Below are positions 9,093 through 19,263 of a stretch of DNA of 64,000 nt, piece after piece (the stretch's first letter is position 1; the number at the start of each line of letters is the position of its first letter). The position numbers were made by a program, and so were the translations under genes. Origin of the DNA: Anderseniella sp. Alg231-50. Lineage in GTDB: Bacteria > Pseudomonadota > Alphaproteobacteria > Rhizobiales > Aestuariivirgaceae. The stretch is from NCBI RefSeq assembly GCF_900149695.1, contig NZ_LT703004.1, positions 248,001 through 312,000 on the forward strand, in the 5' to 3' direction. Below the pieces are notes generated by a model. The model had not been told where the DNA came from. It saw only the letters and a list, made by a program, of their open reading frames with translations, and did not search any database.

Positions 9093-10493
9093 TCAATTTG
9101 AGGTGGCACTGGCTGCCTTTGATGGGGCCGGCACCAGTACGCCCGTAGCCGAGTTTTTCAGCTTGAGATATTCACGTGCTGCGTCATTAACCTGCTCTGC
9201 GGTAACCTGCTTTATTCGGTTGGTCCACCCCAAAGTGTGTTCAACCGACTGCCCGATGGCAAAAGCAGCACCAAAGATGTAGGCCAATCGGAACTGGCTG
9301 TCGATGGCGTATACATTGCTGGCAACCAGTTGCTTGCGCGCGCGCTCGACCCGTTCTTGTGAAACGCCATCGTTGAAAAGCTTGTGCAACGCCGCATCCA
9401 GAGCCTCTTCGGCGACTTTCACATCAACCCCCGGTGCCGGTGCAACGCTTATGCTAATTTCACCACCGTCCAGTGTGTCGCCATTGTGCCACGATGACAC
9501 CTGCGAGGCGATCTTCTGGCGAATGACCAGTTCGGTATAAAGGTAGGATGAAGAGCCGCTGCCAAGCACCTGGCCCAGGATATCGAGTGTGGCAGACACA
9601 CCCGGAGGTGCCTGATTGACGCCGGGCACAAGATACTTGCGGGAAATGGACGGGCTGGCGACACGCGGGTCGGACATTTCGACACGCTTGGCGGCAATCG
9701 GCGTCGGCTCCTGCGTCCGCAGGCGCTTCGGGGTCGGTACGGTGTTTTCCAGTTTGCCGTAATACTTGACTGCAAGTTCGTGCACCTTTGCAGGATCCAC
9801 ATCACCGGCCACGACCAGAGCGGCATTGGACGGTGTGTAATACTTGCGATAGAATGCCTGGGCGTCAGCGGCGGAGAGCTTTTCCACCTCGGACATCCAT
9901 CCGATCACGGGACGACCGTAGGTATGGGCAGTGTAAGCGGCAGCTGAAAGCTGCTCGCGCAGCAGTGCGGAAGGATTGTTGTCGGTGCGCGAGCGGCGTT
10001 CTTCCTTCACCACTTCCAGTTCGGTCTTGATGTCCCTGTCATCGAAAACAGTATTTGCAAATCGATCAGCACCCAAATCCATGACCAGTTCGAGCCGATC
10101 GGTCGCGATGCGTTCGAAATAGGCCGTGAAGTCGTAGCTGGTGAAGGCATTGTCCTCGCCGCCGTTCAGACGGATGACTTTCGAGAATTCACCGGGTTTC
10201 AGGCGCTTGGTTCCCTTGAACAGCAAATGCTCAAGATAGTGAGCAATACCGGATTTACCCAGCTCCTCATCGGCAGATCCGACACGAACCCAAACCATGT
10301 GAGTGACCACAGGTGCGCGATGGTCCGGAATGACAAACACCTTCATGCCGTTATCGAGGGTGTATTCGCTGACTTTGACATCCAGCGCACGCGCGGGGAT
10401 AACTGTCACGGCCATTACAAGCACCAGCGCTAACAGGGCCAGGGATGCAGAACGGCCCTTTTCAGGCAGGCTGAGCAAAACAGATTTGAGCAA
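9093..10493 (-). CDS. M16 family zinc metallopeptidase (active subunit)
   Basis: 466 residues with an N-terminal hydrophobic segment (about 15-36) that is a signal peptide or anchor. The inverted zinc motif HYLEH (His85, Glu88, His89) is intact, with the downstream acidic ligand region ELEVVKEERRS. It probably degrades peptides in the periplasm together with the downstream inactive paralogue. The pair follows lspA and a DUF3035 lipoprotein gene, an order I recognise from alphaproteobacteria. The substrate is unknown. Confidence 0.92.
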   Translation of the reverse strand: MLKSVLLSLPEKGRSASLALLALVLVMAVTVIPARALDVKVSEYTLDNGMKVFVIPDHRAPVVTHMVWVRVGSADEELGKSGIAHYLEHLLFKGTKRLKPGEFSKVIRLNGGEDNAFTSYDFTAYFERIATDRLELVMDLGADRFANTVFDDRDIKTELEVVKEERRSRTDNNPSALLREQLSAAAYTAHTYGRPVIGWMSEVEKLSAADAQAFYRKYYTPSNAALVVAGDVDPAKVHELAVKYYGKLENTVPTPKRLRTQEPTPIAAKRVEMSDPRVASPSISRKYLVPGVNQAPPGVSATLDILGQVLGSGSSSYLYTELVIRQKIASQVSSWHNGDTLDGGEISISVAPAPGVDVKVAEEALDAALHKLFNDGVSQERVERARKQLVASNVYAIDSQFRLAYIFGAAFAIGQSVEHTLGWTNRIKQVTAEQVNDAAREYLKLKNSATGVLVPAPSKAASATSN

Positions 10494-10826
10494 GGTAAAC
10501 TCCCGATTGGCAACACGAAGCCGTTAAATGCTTATTGATTCACCTGTCTATGCGCGGGTTTTTCACAGGTCCATCCGAGCCTATGAAGTTTTCCTGACAC
10601 ATAAGCCGATCAGCTTTCCGGTTAGCGGTTGTTACACTCGCACCCCACACTGATCCAAGCAAATCACCTGCGCGCACTATGCATGAAGCGGTTTTTGAAC
10701 GCTACTGAACTATTCGTAACCAATTTTGTGTTTCCGCGTGTGCGACTTTCAGGCTTCAGCGCCCCGATAATTTGCAGAACATCGACCAGATCAGCGTGAT
10801 CGATCAATTCACAAACCTCAATCGCC
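10494..10826. other. Gene-free interval between the M16 pair and the DUF3035 gene
   Basis: 333 bases, likely containing the promoter of the M16 genes (minus strand). An inverted repeat ACCTGT...ACAGGT lies around 10542-10568. I see no credible coding frame, tRNA or strong terminator. Confidence 0.45.
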
Positions 10827-11414
10827 CTAGTTACTTGACCAAAATTCGCCTGAATTAAACACGGTACCGTAATTCGGGTTTTTTGAGCGCTCCAGCTCGA
10901 TTTTCTTGGCGCGTGCTTCCTTGTCCAGAACCGACTGCTTCTTGCGGGTGCCGTCGGCATTGTATGGATTTATGCCATGACGCAGATACGGTTCGTCTGC
11001 AGGGTTCCGGCTTTGTATGACACTGTTGGATATGCCGGCTGTGGTGTCACGCGGTTTCGGCGGCGCTTGATAGGCCTGTTGCTGCTGAGCAGGTGCGGTT
11101 GCGGAATTCTGCCAGGCCGGCTGCTGTGTTTGCGGCTGCGGTGGCGGCGGTGCCTGATAGGTTTGGTTGGTGGCCCGCTGACCCTGCTGGACCTGCAAAC
11201 CATTGCCGGTGTAGGCCGGCGCGTTAGCGGCTCCCGGTTGGCGCAAAGACAGATCAGGAGGAACAGACAGCGGCTGATTGCTTACAATCGCGCCGTTCTC
11301 TTCACCACGATTACCTGAATCGAAGGCATCCAGGACACTGGTTTCCGAACACGCTGCCAGAAACGGCAGAGCAATAAGTGCCAGCCCGGTTCGCATGTTA
11401 AACTTAAGCGTCAT
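10827..11414 (-). CDS. DUF3035 domain lipoprotein
   Basis: 195 residues. The N-terminus MTLKFNMRTGLALIALPFLAAC carries a lipobox (L-A-A-C), so it is predicted to be lipid-modified and outer-membrane associated. The rest is rich in Gln, Pro and Ala (a low-complexity middle with PPPPQPQTQQ) and ends in a basic region. Family function is unknown; its place next to lspA, whose product processes lipoproteins, is conserved in alphaproteobacteria. The ATG at 11412-11414 has GGGAG about ten bases upstream; a second ATG six codons later is possible. Confidence 0.82.
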   Translation of the reverse strand: MTLKFNMRTGLALIALPFLAACSETSVLDAFDSGNRGEENGAIVSNQPLSVPPDLSLRQPGAANAPAYTGNGLQVQQGQRATNQTYQAPPPPQPQTQQPAWQNSATAPAQQQQAYQAPPKPRDTTAGISNSVIQSRNPADEPYLRHGINPYNADGTRKKQSVLDKEARAKKIELERSKNPNYGTVFNSGEFWSSN

Positions 11415-11526
11415 CTCAGAAACACTCCCATTGCAATTCATGGCCACCATCAGTACGCGACCAAAACATGCGCCACGCCTGACAGCCGTTTAGGGCAAAA
11501 GCATGGCCGGATACAGTAACACAAAA

Positions 11527-12033
11527 TCACTTATCCGTCTGTTTTTCCTCGTGCATCAACGAGTCATACATCAGCACCAGCACGCCTGCAACGATGGCCA
11601 CATCGGCGATGTTGAAAACATACCAGCTAAATCCGGCGACATAGAGGTGGAAAAAGTCCGCAACCGCCCCATGCACCAGCCGGTCAGTCGCGTTGGCGAG
11701 CGCGCCACCCAGCACCAGTCCGATCGCGGCCGCGACCAGCGGCTTGGCCTGGCGGGCAAGCCATACCCACAACAAGACCGCCACCGCGACGGACAACACG
11801 ATCAGGATCCACCGTGTCGCCTGGGAGTGGGACGCAAACCAACCATAGGAAATGCCGTAATTCCACACCATGACCAGATCAAAACCCGGAACCACCTTCA
11901 CGGGCTGGTACCGGGCGATGTCGAATATGCTGATCATGTACCATTTATGCACCTGATCGACGAAGTAGGTCAGCGCCGCCAGTACTGCACCAACCGCAGA
12001 CAGACGGCCCCACATCGCAGGTCTGGAGATCAT
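11527..12033 (-). CDS. lspA: Lipoprotein signal peptidase (signal peptidase II)
   Basis: 168 residues, four membrane segments. The aspartate dyad is present in NATDRLVHG and FNIADVAI. The N-terminal DQ-x-x-K motif reads DQVHK, with His where Thr/Ser is common. It cleaves prolipoproteins after diacylglyceryl transfer. I chose the ATG at 12031-12033, which overlaps the ileS stop as TGATG; this gives [11 protein letters not shown]. The ileS-lspA coupling is widespread. Confidence 0.93.
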   Translation of the reverse strand: MISRPAMWGRLSAVGAVLAALTYFVDQVHKWYMISIFDIARYQPVKVVPGFDLVMVWNYGISYGWFASHSQATRWILIVLSVAVAVLLWVWLARQAKPLVAAAIGLVLGGALANATDRLVHGAVADFFHLYVAGFSWYVFNIADVAIVAGVLVLMYDSLMHEEKQTDK

Positions 12034-14927
12034 CAAACGGTCACACCCAGCCTGGCCCATTCGCGCAGGGCATCAGCGTCGCGTGGCGTCACGTCGGGAT
12101 ACTCCGCATCGCTGCCAACCTCGGGCAGCACTTTCCAGGACCGGGCACACTTGGTGCCCGTGGCCATTGCCGGGATAACCGAGACACCGCGCACTTCGTC
12201 CAGCCGGTAGGCATCTGCAGGCCCTTCGCCCTGCTCGACGGCTGCAGCGGAGGTGATGCAGATTTCGGCCATGTCGATGTCGCTGACCGCAGCAGACAGG
12301 GCTTCATCGGCAATATGGACAATCGGCGCGGACTCCAGCGACGATCCGATACGCTTCTCGCGGCGTTCGATTTCCAGCGCGCCGGTAACCACGGAGCGCA
12401 CCTTCATGATTTTCGCCCATTTGGCCTCAAGTTCCTGATCGCGCCAATCGGCGGACACTTCCGGAAACTGGACCGTATGGACACAGGCGTCTTCGCCGTG
12501 GCGCTGGGTCCAGGCCTCGTCGCAGGTGAACACCAGGACCGGTGCCAGCCACGACACGAGACAATCGAAAATACGATCAATGACGGTAAGCGCGGCCCGG
12601 CGCTGCATGGACGACGGCGCATCACAATACAGCGCATCCTTGCGCACGTCGAAATAGAACGACGACAGATCCGTGGTCATGAAGTTGGACAGCGCGGAAT
12701 AGATGCGGCGGAAATCAAACTCGTCATAGCCCTTGCGCACCACACCGTCGAGGCGGGCAAGGTGTGACAGCATCAGGCGTTCCAGTTCCGGCATGTCGGC
12801 GTCGGATACCTTGTCTTCCGGTTTGAAATGCGCCAGCGAACCCAACATCCAACGCACCGTGTTGCGCAGCTTGCGATAGGCATCGACATTGGTCTTGATG
12901 ATTTCCGGGCCGATGCGCTGGTCTTCCGCATAATCAACCGACGCCACCCACAAACGCAGGATATCGGCGCCATATTGCTTGATCACGTCCTGCGGTGCCG
13001 TGGAATTGTTCAGCGACTTGGACATCTTGCGGCCCTGCTCGTCCATGGTGAAGCCGTGAGTGAGCACCGTGTCGTATGGGGCCCGCCCCCGCGTGCCGCA
13101 GGATTCCAGCAAGGAGGAATGGAACCAGCCGCGATGCTGGTCGGAGCCTTCGAGATACAGGTCAGCCGGCCATTTCAGGTCTTCACGCTGCTCCAGGCAA
13201 AAGGCATGGGTGGACCCTGAATCAAACCACACGTCCAGAATGTCACGCACCTGCGTCCATTCATTGGTCGAATAGTCGCCTGCCAGAAAACGCTCCGCAG
13301 CCCCTTCGGCATACCAGGCGTCAGCTCCATCTTTCATGAAGGCATCAAAGATGCGCTTGTTGACAGCCTCGTCCTTGAGCACCTCGCCTGCCTCATTGGC
13401 AAACACGGCGATGGGTACACCCCAGGCGCGCTGGCGCGACAATACCCAGTCGGGCCGGTCTTCGATCATGCCGCGCAAACGGTTCTGTCCGGCAGCCGGC
13501 ACAAAGCGGGTTTCATCGATTGCCTTGAGCGCGATGTTGCGCAAGGTGGAGCCGTTCAGGTCGCGGTCCATGTAAACAAACCATTGCGGCGTGTTGCGGA
13601 AGATCACCGGCTTCTTCGAGCGCCAGGAATGCGGATAGGTGTGCTTCAACCGGCCACGGGCAAACAGCATATTGGTTTCGATCAAGGCCCTGATAACGGC
13701 TTCGTTGGCCTTGCCCTTGTCACCCTTGTCGGTGATGACCTGTTCGCCTTCAAAACCCGGTGCATCCTTGGTGAAGCGTCCGTCCGGTCCGACGGTAAAC
13801 GGGATTGACGGATCGATGCCGCGCGCTTCCAGGTCGGTTGCGTTGTCCATCCAGGCGTCAAAATCTTCCCGGCCATGACCGGGTGCGGTGTGCACGAAGC
13901 CGGTGCCGGCATCGTCGGTCACGTGATCACCGTTCAGCAACGGCACATCGAAATCATAGCCCCTGCCGCGCAAGGGGTGCGCGCAGGTAACGACCGACAG
14001 GTCGTCTGCCGTGACATCCGACAGGCGCTTGTACTGCAGCTTGGCCTTGGCGAAGGACTCTTCTGCCAGATTGTCGGCAAAGACAAGTATCTCGCCGGCT
14101 TGCGGTCCGAAATCGTTCTCCGCACCGGTGACTTCATAAAGACCGTAACTGATCCGGTTGGCATAGGAGATCGCCCGGTTGCCGGGGATCGTCCACGGTG
14201 TGGTTGTCCAGATAACGACGCAGGCGCCCTGCAAAGCGTCTGCTCCGGCAACCACCGGGAACTTCACCCATACCGTGTCGGACTGGTAATCCTGGTACTC
14301 GACCTCGGCTTCGGCCAGCGCGGTGCGTTCCACTACCGACCACATGATCGGCTTGGACCCGCGATACAGCTGGCCTGACATGGCAAACTTCATCAGCTCT
14401 TCGGCGATGCGGGCCTCGGCCTCGAAGTTCATCGTCAGGTAGGGATCGACGAAATCACCGACCACGCCAAGGCGCTTGAATTCTTCCGTCTGGACACCGA
14501 TCCAGTGCTTGGCGAACTCGCGGCACTCCTCGCGGAATTCATTGACCGGCACGTCGTCCTTGTCCTTGCCGGCAGCGCGGTATTTTTCCTCGATCTTCCA
14601 TTCGATCGGAAGCCCGTGGCAGTCCCAGCCCGGCACGTAATTTGAGTCATAGCCGCGCATCTGGAACGAACGAGTGATCAGGTCTTTCAGGATCTTGTTG
14701 AGCGCATGGCCGATATGAATGTTGCCGTTGGCATAGGGCGGGCCGTCATGCAGCACGTATTTCGGCCTGTCCTTCGACTGCTCGCGCAAAGTCTTGTACA
14801 GGTCCATGCCTTCCCATTTCGCCAGGATTTCCGGCTCTTTCTTGGGCAGGCCGGCGCGCATGGGAAATTCGGTCTTGGGCAGGAACAGCGTTGTGGAATA
14901 ATCGCGTTCCGTCTTGGTATCGCTCAT
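12033..14927 (-). CDS. ileS: Isoleucine-tRNA ligase
   Basis: 964 residues, class I synthetase. HIGH is at 71-74 (within [14 protein letters not shown]) and KMSKS at 634-638. The large editing (CP1) insertion and the anticodon-binding domain are present. The C-terminus ends ...EWARLGVTV without the four-cysteine zinc finger seen in some bacterial IleRS. Charges tRNA-Ile in the cytoplasm. Start ATG at 14925-14927; the ribosome binding site is weak. Confidence 0.97.
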   Translation of the reverse strand: MSDTKTERDYSTTLFLPKTEFPMRAGLPKKEPEILAKWEGMDLYKTLREQSKDRPKYVLHDGPPYANGNIHIGHALNKILKDLITRSFQMRGYDSNYVPGWDCHGLPIEWKIEEKYRAAGKDKDDVPVNEFREECREFAKHWIGVQTEEFKRLGVVGDFVDPYLTMNFEAEARIAEELMKFAMSGQLYRGSKPIMWSVVERTALAEAEVEYQDYQSDTVWVKFPVVAGADALQGACVVIWTTTPWTIPGNRAISYANRISYGLYEVTGAENDFGPQAGEILVFADNLAEESFAKAKLQYKRLSDVTADDLSVVTCAHPLRGRGYDFDVPLLNGDHVTDDAGTGFVHTAPGHGREDFDAWMDNATDLEARGIDPSIPFTVGPDGRFTKDAPGFEGEQVITDKGDKGKANEAVIRALIETNMLFARGRLKHTYPHSWRSKKPVIFRNTPQWFVYMDRDLNGSTLRNIALKAIDETRFVPAAGQNRLRGMIEDRPDWVLSRQRAWGVPIAVFANEAGEVLKDEAVNKRIFDAFMKDGADAWYAEGAAERFLAGDYSTNEWTQVRDILDVWFDSGSTHAFCLEQREDLKWPADLYLEGSDQHRGWFHSSLLESCGTRGRAPYDTVLTHGFTMDEQGRKMSKSLNNSTAPQDVIKQYGADILRLWVASVDYAEDQRIGPEIIKTNVDAYRKLRNTVRWMLGSLAHFKPEDKVSDADMPELERLMLSHLARLDGVVRKGYDEFDFRRIYSALSNFMTTDLSSFYFDVRKDALYCDAPSSMQRRAALTVIDRIFDCLVSWLAPVLVFTCDEAWTQRHGEDACVHTVQFPEVSADWRDQELEAKWAKIMKVRSVVTGALEIERREKRIGSSLESAPIVHIADEALSAAVSDIDMAEICITSAAAVEQGEGPADAYRLDEVRGVSVIPAMATGTKCARSWKVLPEVGSDAEYPDVTPRDADALREWARLGVTV

Positions 14928-14996
14928 GGTAAAAATGCTTCCAGAAGTGCAGCGTCGCGCGCGTTCTAGCAGTGTTCGCGAAGGGATGGAAGGCGG

Positions 14997-15725
14997 CTAT
15001 GCAGGGACCGTGTCCGGCATACCATCTGCGCGGAGGAAAGCGCGGGAGAGAATAACAGCGGTAAGCGCGGTCGCATATGCCTGAACTGTTAAGCACACCG
15101 ACAACGCAAAAACTGCCAGTGGCTGAAAAACCCCGTCTTCGTTCCAAAACTCGTCATTGTAATCAACCGGGATCAACAGCAGAATCCAGAGCGCCAAAGA
15201 CAAGGCCAGGACTACACCCGGACCAATTATCAATCTGCCTGCAATCCAACCGAATTGCATCTTGCCTCGTTTGACTGCTGCCCCCACGCTGCGCGCTCTA
15301 TCTGCAACAAAAGCAGGTAAAACAGTCCCCAACAATACGAACACAGGCAGCCCCAGAATTGCGAATGCGGCGAGCCCGTACACAAAAAGCATTTCTGACT
15401 GTCCTGTTCCGAACACGGACGCAAAAGTGAACATCAGTACGGCGCTTGCAACCAACATCAGAGAAGCTATGCCAAACGATCTCATCGTAAAACCGATCAT
15501 CCGGAAACCGTTCGTATCGGCGTTGCTATCGGGAGCCAACAATATCTGGGCATGAACGACGTATGCCAGGCAAGACCACAAAAACATTGATGCAAACGAT
15601 CCACCAGATTCGGTGATGCCCATCGCCTCGATCAACAACTCGCCAAAAACCACAAGCGCCACAAACTTGCGTGCACTGATACCCTGTAGCCAGGCCTCTG
15701 CCCACATCCCGCGTCGAAATTCCAT
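14997..15725 (-). CDS. Uncharacterised integral membrane protein
   Basis: 242 residues with about six hydrophobic segments (roughly 22-45, 52-65, 82-108, 112-137, 157-180, 200-225). No signal peptide, no known catalytic motif, and I do not recognise the family. It lies 69 bases upstream of ileS on the same strand and could share its transcript. It is divergent from the DUF1989 gene, with about 100 bases between the start codons. Confidence 0.7.
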   Translation of the reverse strand: MEFRRGMWAEAWLQGISARKFVALVVFGELLIEAMGITESGGSFASMFLWSCLAYVVHAQILLAPDSNADTNGFRMIGFTMRSFGIASLMLVASAVLMFTFASVFGTGQSEMLFVYGLAAFAILGLPVFVLLGTVLPAFVADRARSVGAAVKRGKMQFGWIAGRLIIGPGVVLALSLALWILLLIPVDYNDEFWNEDGVFQPLAVFALSVCLTVQAYATALTAVILSRAFLRADGMPDTVPA

Positions 15726-15826
15726 GCCGCCCCACGAATCATATTTGTACGAACTTTACCTTGACCCGTTTCGCTGCCGGAGTGAAGGTTCACGGCATTC
15801 AACACCAGATAGCAACGAGACCATTC

Positions 15827-16420
15827 ATGAGCACCCTCCACACAGTACCCGCGCGGCGCGGTAAGGCCGCTTTTGTCAACAAGGGCCAGTCGATCAAGAT
15901 CATCAATACCCACGGCACGCAGGTCGTTGACTTCTGGGCATTCGTGGCCGGTCACCTGACCGAGTTCACCGGCATGGAGCAATGCCGCGCGACCTGGCAA
16001 CACCTGTATCCGCAAACCGGCGATGCGCTGTATTCAAATCGCCGCCGCGCGCTGATGACCCTGACCGAGGACACCTCGCCGGGCCGCCACGACACCCTGA
16101 TGGCCCCGTGTGACAACGAACGCTACGGGCTTCTGGGCTGCACCGACTATCATGACAATTGCAAGGACAACATGCACGCAGGGCTTGCCGAACTTGGCTA
16201 CACGGTTCCGTTTACGCCGGGGTCCATCAACCTGTTCATGAACATTCCCTGGCAGCAGGACGGTTCTCTGTCCTTCGACCCTGCCCTGTCCAAACCAGGC
16301 GACTATGTGACCCTGCGTGCCGAGATCGATGTGATCGCGGTCATGTCATGCTGTCCGCAGGACATTCTCGACATCAACTCGCAGACCACTACCGAAGCGC
16401 ACTTCGAGATTCTGGACTGA
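15827..16420 (+). CDS. DUF1989 family protein (urea-carboxylase-associated type)
   Basis: 197 residues. The pattern INTHGTQVVDFWAF, a central CTDYHDNC cysteine pair and a late CCPQDILDIN segment match DUF1989, the family of the urea/guanidine carboxylase-associated proteins. I started at the ATG at 15827 (MSTLHTVPARRG), where the family similarity begins. The next gene, 19 bases on, is a guanidino-group enzyme, which supports a role in guanidino or urea-type nitrogen metabolism. The reaction is not established. Confidence 0.8.
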   Translation: MSTLHTVPARRGKAAFVNKGQSIKIINTHGTQVVDFWAFVAGHLTEFTGMEQCRATWQHLYPQTGDALYSNRRRALMTLTEDTSPGRHDTLMAPCDNERYGLLGCTDYHDNCKDNMHAGLAELGYTVPFTPGSINLFMNIPWQQDGSLSFDPALSKPGDYVTLRAEIDVIAVMSCCPQDILDINSQTTTEAHFEILD

Positions 16421-16439
16421 TTGCAACGGACCCCTGATC

Positions 16440-17447
16440 ATGGCCTCATCTGCCCACGCCGAACACCTTTACCAGACCACGATCAAACTCTTCGGGTCGG
16501 AACCGGAGCCGCCGTTCGAGGACGAGCGCAGGCTGCTGGCGGACTGGGGCCGCAAATGGGGCGTCGACAATGATGTCGGCAAAATCCGCTCTATCCTGAT
16601 GCACCGCCCCGGCTCCGAACTGGGCATGGTCGATCCGGCCAAGAAACTGGAAGAGACCGGCACGTTCGGCGACCTGGAAGAAGGCTGGTACTGGCAGTCG
16701 GACGAAATACCGCCGGCAGACGACATGCGCGCCCAGCATGACCAACTGGTGGAGGTTTTACGCGCTGAAGGTGTCGAGGTGCATTTCCTCGACGGCGGTA
16801 CCGACCGGTTGTTAAAGGCGTGCTACACGCGCGATCCGGTGATCATGGTCAAGGGCGGCGCAATCGTGTGCCGCATGGCGCCGCGCATCCGCCAGGGCGA
16901 GGAACTCATTGTCACCAGGACACTGGCCAACCTGGGCATCCCGATCCTGCGCACCATTCATTCCAACGGCATGCTGGAAGGCGGCAGCTTCGCCTGGCTC
17001 AACCCGCAGACCGCCGTGGTGGGCCGCTCGATCCGGGTCAATGACGAGGCCATCAGCCAGCTGGACGACGTGCTGAAGCGGCAGGGAGTGGAACTGATCG
17101 TTGTTGATCTGTGCGGTTACCTGATCCACATCGACGGTGCTTTCGTGATGGTGGATCATGACCTGGCGCTGGTCGACCCGACACAACTGCCGTTCTGGTT
17201 CCTGGAGCGGCTGAAGGAGCTGAAAATCCGAACCATCGAGATCACACCCGCCGACAATGGCTGGATCATCAACGGGCTTGCCGTTGCACCCGGGCGCTAC
17301 ATCATGGGTGACGGCGCCAGCAACCGCACCCTGGACGCCATACAGCAGGCAGGCGTCGACATCATCCCGGTGCAGTACCACAAGATGCAACTGAACGGCG
17401 GTGGCATCCACTGTTCCACCACGCCGCTGGAACGCGACAGCCTATAG
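16440..17447 (+). CDS. Amidinotransferase / arginine deiminase superfamily enzyme
   Basis: 335 residues. Residues of the guanidine-modifying superfamily are in place: TRDP (around 130-133), EGGSF (180-184, substrate-binding Glu), catalytic His230 in YLIHIDG, and nucleophilic Cys325 in GGIHCSTTPL. These fit arginine deiminase or DDAH-like hydrolases better than the glycine amidinotransferase at 37812. Substrate unknown; a free guanidino compound such as arginine or a methylated arginine is plausible. Second gene of a two-gene unit with the DUF1989 protein. Confidence 0.87.
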   Translation: MASSAHAEHLYQTTIKLFGSEPEPPFEDERRLLADWGRKWGVDNDVGKIRSILMHRPGSELGMVDPAKKLEETGTFGDLEEGWYWQSDEIPPADDMRAQHDQLVEVLRAEGVEVHFLDGGTDRLLKACYTRDPVIMVKGGAIVCRMAPRIRQGEELIVTRTLANLGIPILRTIHSNGMLEGGSFAWLNPQTAVVGRSIRVNDEAISQLDDVLKRQGVELIVVDLCGYLIHIDGAFVMVDHDLALVDPTQLPFWFLERLKELKIRTIEITPADNGWIINGLAVAPGRYIMGDGASNRTLDAIQQAGVDIIPVQYHKMQLNGGGIHCSTTPLERDSL

Positions 17448-17452
17448 GGTCC

Positions 17453-18832
17453 TTAGCCTGTCTGGGCCACAGCACCTTTCGGTTTCAAGGCCAGGGCAAA
17501 TGCCCCATTGCCTGCGGTCAGCACTGCGATGCAGATCACCAGCAGCTTGGTGTACTTATGCTCGATGCCGAAGGCTTGCGTCATGAAACCGAGATTGCTG
17601 GTTTCCAGGTAGTACAGCACCGCGCCCGACATGGCCGCGACGAAAGCCACGTGAAACGCCCACAGGGACACCCGCCTGCCGCCGATGATGCAGAACAGGA
17701 TGACAGGCGTCAGGAACATGGATGCGGTGCCGGAGATGGCAACGGCGGCGTAAAGTTCCTTGGTATCGAGCAGCAGGAAGGCCAGGCCGCCGATCATGAA
17801 CACCAACATGGCGATGCGACCGTTGAACAGCGTGGGAGCGGCAAGCCCCATATCCTTGATGGCAAGCTTCGATGCGCTCGACAAGGTTGAATCGAGCGTG
17901 GAAACCGCTGACACGATGAGTGCCAGGTTGAGTATCAGCATGGTTGGCTCACCCAGGGTACGGGTCAGGACAGCCAGCATGGCCTCACCCTCGCCGGCCT
18001 GTGTTCCGGCATAGACCCCGAGCAGTGCAAACAGGAAAATACAGCCCATCGACAGCCAACCGGCATGCAGGAAGGATTTCCAGGTGGTCCTGCGGTCGGC
18101 AAGGAAACCGCGGTCCATCATCACCGGGTCATGCATGGGATAGGAAATCACCTGCATCATGGCGACCATCAGCAGGATCCAGCCCGGATCCGAAACCGGT
18201 CTTGCAGTGTCGCCAATCAGTGAAATCGACCAGCCGGGCGCACCGACAAGCGCGAATACCAGCACCGCCAGCATGACCAGAAAGACACTCATCTGGAAGA
18301 CATCGGTGCGCAATGAGGACTGCAGGCCACCGAGCATGGAATAACCCAGCGTGAATACTGCCGCCGCACTTGCCGCCAGCAGGTACAAGGTCGAGCCCTC
18401 CGCACCGAACAGGGTGCCGATCACGATGAGGTTGGCAAACACCTCCGACAGCAGGCGCAGGGCAACAACCAGGTTGTATGCGGTGGTGCCGGACGATCCG
18501 AAGCGATCCGCCAGGAACGCCTGCACGGAATCGAAACCGTGCCGGAAGCGGATCTGGTCGACGATGACGGCGCCGGTGAAAAACGACAGGTAATAGGCTG
18601 TGTAGGCGAGCGCACCGCCAATGCCATAGTAAAAACCGAGAATGGCTGCGGTGAGCAGCGAACGGGCAAAAATCCAGGTGGTCACCTGCGAAAACACCAG
18701 TGTTACCATGGAAGGCGCGGCACCATCGGCGCTTTGCCCGGCATAGAACCCGTCTACCGTGCGCTGGCGCGGGGTCAGCAAAAATGAAATTACGGCAAGC
18801 ACACACAGTGTCAGCAGCAGGGGCGTCATCAT
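17453..18832 (-). CDS. Sodium:solute symporter family transporter
   Basis: 459 residues, about 12-13 membrane segments, LeuT-fold SSS family. Its stop lies only five bases from the stop of the amidinotransferase gene on the other strand, with no room for a terminator between them. The neighbours suggest, but do not prove, that the solute is a nitrogen compound. Two ATG codons in a row (18832 and 18829) can serve as start. Confidence 0.83.
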   Translation of the reverse strand: MMTPLLLTLCVLAVISFLLTPRQRTVDGFYAGQSADGAAPSMVTLVFSQVTTWIFARSLLTAAILGFYYGIGGALAYTAYYLSFFTGAVIVDQIRFRHGFDSVQAFLADRFGSSGTTAYNLVVALRLLSEVFANLIVIGTLFGAEGSTLYLLAASAAAVFTLGYSMLGGLQSSLRTDVFQMSVFLVMLAVLVFALVGAPGWSISLIGDTARPVSDPGWILLMVAMMQVISYPMHDPVMMDRGFLADRRTTWKSFLHAGWLSMGCIFLFALLGVYAGTQAGEGEAMLAVLTRTLGEPTMLILNLALIVSAVSTLDSTLSSASKLAIKDMGLAAPTLFNGRIAMLVFMIGGLAFLLLDTKELYAAVAISGTASMFLTPVILFCIIGGRRVSLWAFHVAFVAAMSGAVLYYLETSNLGFMTQAFGIEHKYTKLLVICIAVLTAGNGAFALALKPKGAVAQTG

Positions 18833-18970
18833 TGATCAAAAAGGTCCTGGACAAGGTTGGCAACAGGACTTGCACATTGACCAATCCCAAGCCCCGCACA
18901 ACACACATTTGGATCATCTGTTCGTGAATGCTAAGACTGGGAACAATCAGTCAGTAAAGGACACCGGGTC

Positions 18971-19252
18971 ATGAGTGGATTTTTCTCGAAATTGTTCGGC
19001 GGCGGTGGCGAAAAGTCCGCGCCCGCCTTTGAAACAGAAACCTACAAAGGCTATGTGATCGAGCCCAAGCCGAAAGGTACCAGCGGCACCTATAACATCG
19101 CCGGCAGCATCCGCAAGGAAGACGATCCGGACGGACCGTCGCACGACTTCATCCGGGCCGATACGTTCACCTCAACCGAAGAGGCTGCGCGCTTTTCCAT
19201 CATCAAGGCCAAGCAGATCATCGACCAGCAGGGCGAGCGCCTGCTTAACTAG
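18971..19252 (+). CDS. HlyU family small protein
   Basis: 93 residues. The Gly-rich start (MSGFFSKLFGGGG), the core YKGYVIEPKP and the C-terminal TFTSTEEAARFSIIKAKQIIDQQG match the HlyU family. Vibrio HlyU is a transcriptional activator, but alphaproteobacterial members are short and of unknown role. Ribosome binding site AAAGGA about nine bases before the ATG. Convergent with gor, 11 bases apart. Confidence 0.85.
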   Translation: MSGFFSKLFGGGGEKSAPAFETETYKGYVIEPKPKGTSGTYNIAGSIRKEDDPDGPSHDFIRADTFTSTEEAARFSIIKAKQIIDQQGERLLN

Positions 19253-19263
19253 CGCGCGCAGCG

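Noticed and set aside
10542-10568. Terminator between the M16 genes and DUF3035
   Set aside because: The inverted repeat has a long asymmetric loop and no T run on the coding strand, and it lies near the M16 start rather than after a stop codon.
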